The position numbers and the translations under genes were made by a program. A model generated the notes under the pieces. That model did no database searches. It was given only the letters and a program-made list of their open reading frames with translations, and was not told where the DNA came from. From positions 1 through 34,717 of the forward strand of contig DATKCN010000262.1 in assembly GCA_035513175.1 (NCBI GenBank): 34,717 nt of DNA, in the 5' to 3' direction. Shown piece after piece: positions 32,457 through 34,717 of this stretch (position 1 is its first letter; the number at the start of each line of letters is the position of its first letter). The DNA is from DATKCN01 sp035513175. GTDB lineage: Bacteria; Chloroflexota; Chloroflexia; Thermomicrobiales; CFX8.

Positions 32457-32562
32457 CCAGCGCGTAGCGACGGGCCACCGAGCGACGTCAGTTGACGCTC
32501 TTTACGCGCCGGACTCGATCGCCTGACGCCTACGAAACCCCGGTCGGAAGGCACAACCCCCA

Positions 32563-32571
32563 TGCTATACT
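32563..32571 (+). promoter_or_regulatory. Extended -10 promoter of the ferredoxin gene
   Basis: TGCTATACT: TG one base before TATACT (5/6). There is no good -35. The start would be near 32578, about 96 bases before the ATG. The remaining 217-base gap after fdhD shows no terminator with a U-tract. Confidence 0.5.
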
Positions 32572-32673
32572 GCGGCGCAGGATTGAGCCTGATTCGCGCC
32601 GAGGTCACCTGTATCCGGCGCGTTCGACATAGATCGATCGTCCGCGCAGGGCGGTCAGAAAGGCTGTCGCTGA

Positions 32674-32919
32674 ATGACGTATGTGATCAGCGAACCATGC
32701 ATCGACGTCAAGGACCAGTCATGCGTCGAGGTCTGCCCCGTCGACTGCATTCACTCGAATGACGCCAGCAACCAGTACTTCATCGATCCAGATGAGTGCA
32801 TCGACTGTGGGGTGTGCGCGGAGGTCTGTCCGGTTGAGGCCATTTTCTTCGAGGATGACCTGCCCGAGCAATGGTCACGGTTCCTGTTGCTGAATCGGGA
32901 GTTCTTCGAGAATCGATAG
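32674..32919 (+). CDS. fdxA: 7Fe-type ferredoxin ([3Fe-4S][4Fe-4S])
   Basis: 81 residues. The first cluster motif is C9-x7-C17-x3-C21-P (EPCIDVKDQSCVEVCPVDCI), the second C-x2-C-x2-C-x3-C-P (DECIDCGVCAEVCPVEAIFF). The seven-residue gap in the first motif is typical of FdxA/FdxC-like seven-iron ferredoxins, as in mycobacteria and Azotobacter. The C-terminal LPEQWSRFLLLNREFF helix is also typical. It is a soluble one-electron carrier. It has its own promoter and may or may not work with the formate dehydrogenase upstream. Confidence 0.95.
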   Translation: MTYVISEPCIDVKDQSCVEVCPVDCIHSNDASNQYFIDPDECIDCGVCAEVCPVEAIFFEDDLPEQWSRFLLLNREFFENR

Positions 32920-32951
32920 CCGCGCGCGACGTGACGGCTCCCCGATGCCCG

Positions 32952-32968
32952 CCCAGTGCGCTACTGGG
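32952..32968. terminator. Hairpin between convergent genes
   Basis: CCCAGT (32952-32957) and ACTGGG (32963-32968) with a five-base loop, overlapping the stop of the minus-strand gene, 33 bases after the ferredoxin stop. There is no U-tract on either strand, so a terminator role is only possible. Confidence 0.3.
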
Positions 32969-34286
32969 GGGGCGCGGGCAGGCGAACAGTGAAGATCGTG
33001 TCACGGGCCAGTATGTATGCCAGCCCCGCGGACTCATCGACGGTCATGTCGATGGCCCCGAACAGGATTGGCATCGCGGCGCTCAATGGCGACGTCAGCT
33101 GTTGCGCGACCTCGCCGTCGCGTGTCAAGCGGACGATGCGTCCGTCAGCCGCGTCGAGAACATAGATGTATTGCCCTCCCGTGGGGACGAAAATCGAGGC
33201 GGCGTCCTCTAGCGGCGGAATCACGCGCGGCACGATGGCCGCTTCGAGGCGAGACCTGAAGAAGTCGAGCACCCGGCCGTCGTCCAGGAGTACGAGAACG
33301 TGTCCGTCGATGGCCATATCGATGGCCCGGTTCAGGTCCGGACTGGCGACCCCTGCCGACCAGTCCTCCGGCGTTCCGTCGTACGCCCCAGCCTGGAACT
33401 TCAGAATCTGACCACTTTCAGGCGTGACGATGTAGAGGTTGCGATCGAACGTCGCAATCGCCGCGAGGCCGTCGTATCCCACGTCGCCCAGCGCCGCAAG
33501 CTGCTCCGCCACCCATACTCCGCGCGACGCATCGAATGCGTAGGAACGCGTCGAATCAATCGCGATCAGGCGATCCTCGCGCCAGGTTGCGCCCAGCAGC
33601 GCGCCGACCGCGGCGCCGTCGACGACATCTCCGGTCGCCAGCAGGCGGATCAGCGTTGAAGAGAACACGTCAACCTGATAGACGGCGTCAGCGAGCAGGT
33701 AGAGATTGCCGCCGCCGCTTACGAGCTGAGAGCGGGCGCCAGATGGAGCGGGCGGAGCGCCGCCAACAATCTGTACGTTCGAGAGACGTTGCGACAGCGT
33801 GACGCGCGCGATGTCCGCCGCAAGCTGCGCCTGGATCATGGCGAGCTGACCGGCGTCGACGCCGTCCTCCGGCGCCATGGCGAGCATCGCCTCGGCCGCG
33901 CTGAGCGCGGCGTAGGCGGCTTCGGGGTCCGCGAGTGTCGCGGCGCGCTGCCGTTCTGCTTCCACCCGCTGCAGGATTGTCACCGCCTCGGCTGACTGCT
34001 GAAGGTCCTGGGAGTTCGAACGCGAAACGAAGTAGGTGACGCCTCCGGCCAGCGCCAGCACCACGGTCAGCATGACCAGAACTCGGCTGATTTCCAGCCG
34101 CGGCAAACGGCTACGCAGACGCTGCATGCGCGGCGGCCTGTAACTCTCGTCCCAACGCTGCAGGCGCGGCAGGCCGAACGAGCCATCGTCAAGCGGTCCG
34201 TGGAGCGGGCGATCGCGTTTCGTGACCTGCCAGACGCCAACGACTGCCGCGGTCAGGCTGAGAATGAGCCCCGCTAGCAGTTCCAC
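32961..34286 (-). CDS. Membrane protein with predicted beta-propeller-like extracytoplasmic domain
   Basis: 441 residues from GTG 34286, chosen because GAGAGGA stands about 9 bases upstream and a transmembrane segment (ELLAGLILSLTAAVVGVW) begins right at this start; the frame is open to 34706 but that part looks non-coding. A Pro/Arg-rich stretch is followed by a second transmembrane helix (VLVMLTVVLALAGGVTYFVS) and an Ala/Glu-rich helical region (about 120-190). The remaining ~250 residues have repeating short strands such as GGGNLYLLADAVYQVDV, DRNLYIVTPESGQILKF, DGHVLVLLDDGRVLDFF and GGQYIYVLDAADGRIVRL, spaced about 50-60 apart, as in NHL or YncE-like propellers. I do not recognise the family. 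A ligand or surface-sensing role is only a guess. Confidence 0.8.
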   Translation of the reverse strand: MELLAGLILSLTAAVVGVWQVTKRDRPLHGPLDDGSFGLPRLQRWDESYRPPRMQRLRSRLPRLEISRVLVMLTVVLALAGGVTYFVSRSNSQDLQQSAEAVTILQRVEAERQRAATLADPEAAYAALSAAEAMLAMAPEDGVDAGQLAMIQAQLAADIARVTLSQRLSNVQIVGGAPPAPSGARSQLVSGGGNLYLLADAVYQVDVFSSTLIRLLATGDVVDGAAVGALLGATWREDRLIAIDSTRSYAFDASRGVWVAEQLAALGDVGYDGLAAIATFDRNLYIVTPESGQILKFQAGAYDGTPEDWSAGVASPDLNRAIDMAIDGHVLVLLDDGRVLDFFRSRLEAAIVPRVIPPLEDAASIFVPTGGQYIYVLDAADGRIVRLTRDGEVAQQLTSPLSAAMPILFGAIDMTVDESAGLAYILARDTIFTVRLPAPPQ

Positions 34287-34683
34287 GACTGTCGTTCCTC
34301 TCACAAGCCGACCCCGCGCACCGGGCGTCGCCGGCCCGTCACGTCCGCCGGAATGGTCATTGCCATGTAGCCGCTCGTCCCGGCTAGACCGGCTAAACGA
34401 ACGGTCGACGGCGGTCAGCCAGACGCCGCCTTCATCACCAGTACGTTGAACGCCCGGCTGACTCTCCCCTGCTGCGGCGTGCCACATCCGGGGCGCAGGC
34501 AGGTCGTCTGTGACATCGCCGCGAGCATCCAGTTTAACTTCGATCAGTGCAGCCGCGTCGTGTGTCGCTCGTGAGAATGGGAGTTTGTCGTGACTTACTG
34601 TTCCATCGCGGCTGATCCCTTGCGCGTGCGCGCCTACAGTCTGCCGTGTTGGCGACAGCAGGTCAAGGGGTTCAGTGTCTGAA
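34287..34683 (-). other. Long leader region, no gene assigned
   Basis: About 390 bases between the promoter at 34684-34711 and the membrane-protein start. It is open in the frame of that gene but its translation is Asp/Arg/Ser-rich with no domain. A 21-codon frame (MAMTIPADVTGRRRPVRGVG and one more residue) ends just before the GTG, with a weak Shine-Dalgarno. I can support neither as a gene. Confidence 0.4.
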
Positions 34684-34711
34684 AATGTATCACTGTGTGA
34701 CGGCATGTCAA
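34684..34711 (-). promoter_or_regulatory. Candidate strong promoter, minus strand
   Basis: Minus strand TTGACA (34706-34711), a 16-base spacer, TACATT (34684-34689, 4/6). It points towards the membrane-protein gene, whose best start is about 390 bases away. Confidence 0.55.
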
Positions 34712-34717
34712 ATCTGA

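Noticed and set aside
34287..34706. 140-codon N-terminal extension of the membrane protein
   Set aside because: Its start codon overlaps the -35 hexamer, the translation has no domain, and a Shine-Dalgarno plus transmembrane helix mark GTG 34286 as the start.
1..34717. Mobile elements, CRISPR arrays, tRNA or rRNA genes
   Set aside because: I saw no transposase or integrase motifs, no regularly spaced repeats and no tRNA or rRNA signatures on reading both strands.

Overview
The window is a high-GC, densely packed bacterial chromosome segment with many ATGA/GTGA stop-start overlaps and no rRNA, tRNA, insertion sequence, integrase or CRISPR array that I can see. The gene set fits a Chloroflexota lineage of the Thermomicrobia/Sphaerobacter type: a transaldolase-glucose-6-phosphate isomerase fusion, a T-box-controlled trp operon carrying aroH and a short DAHP synthase, a phosphatidylinositol synthase/PimA-like pair, a Tat lipoprotein and a selenocysteine formate dehydrogenase. 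The placement is inferred from gene content only.

Left part (1-8784). On the minus strand a Fur-family regulator overlaps an FGGY (gluconokinase-like) sugar kinase, followed by tal-pgi, which runs off the left edge. This looks like a pentose-phosphate/glycolysis block. An orphan OmpR-type response regulator (+), an AMP-forming acetyl/acyl-CoA synthetase (-), a membrane-anchored zinc-ribbon protein (+) and a small unrecognised protein (-) follow.

Aromatic amino-acid operon (8908-17824, +). A TTGACA-17-TACCAT promoter leads into a T-box riboswitch with a UGG (Trp) specifier, a TGGC tRNA-acceptor-binding sequence and a perfect intrinsic terminator. Behind it lie trpE-G-D-C-F-B-A, aroH (chorismate mutase) and a type I beta DAHP synthase, mostly overlapping. 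One uncharged-tRNA-Trp signal therefore appears to control the first step of the shikimate route, the whole Trp branch and also the entry to the competing Phe/Tyr branch.

Middle (17907-24404, -). Just after the trp operon, on the opposite strand, sits a compact unexplained transcription unit: strong promoter, perfect 10-1-10 inverted repeat in the 5' leader, near-perfect Shine-Dalgarno, a 15-codon ORF and a strong terminator. Upstream of it on the same strand are a LysM lipoprotein, a Nit-type amidase, DUF3006 and a ComEC-like metallo-beta-lactamase, a CDP-alcohol phosphatidyltransferase, a PimA-like glycosyltransferase, an SDR with atypical active-site residues and a tandem universal stress protein.

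Right part (24613-34717). A Tat-exported lipoprotein combines a phosphate-binding-protein-like region with a CapA metallophosphatase-like domain. Then comes a formate dehydrogenase operon: fdhA with an in-frame UGA (Sec83) and an E. coli fdhF-like SECIS hairpin, a NuoE-NuoF fusion, a NuoG-like iron-sulfur subunit that carries the [4Fe-4S] domain normally at the N-terminus of FdhA, and fdhD. The catalytic subunit is thus split into two polypeptides encoded out of order. A 7Fe-type ferredoxin gene and a convergent membrane protein with a predicted propeller-like ectodomain close the window.
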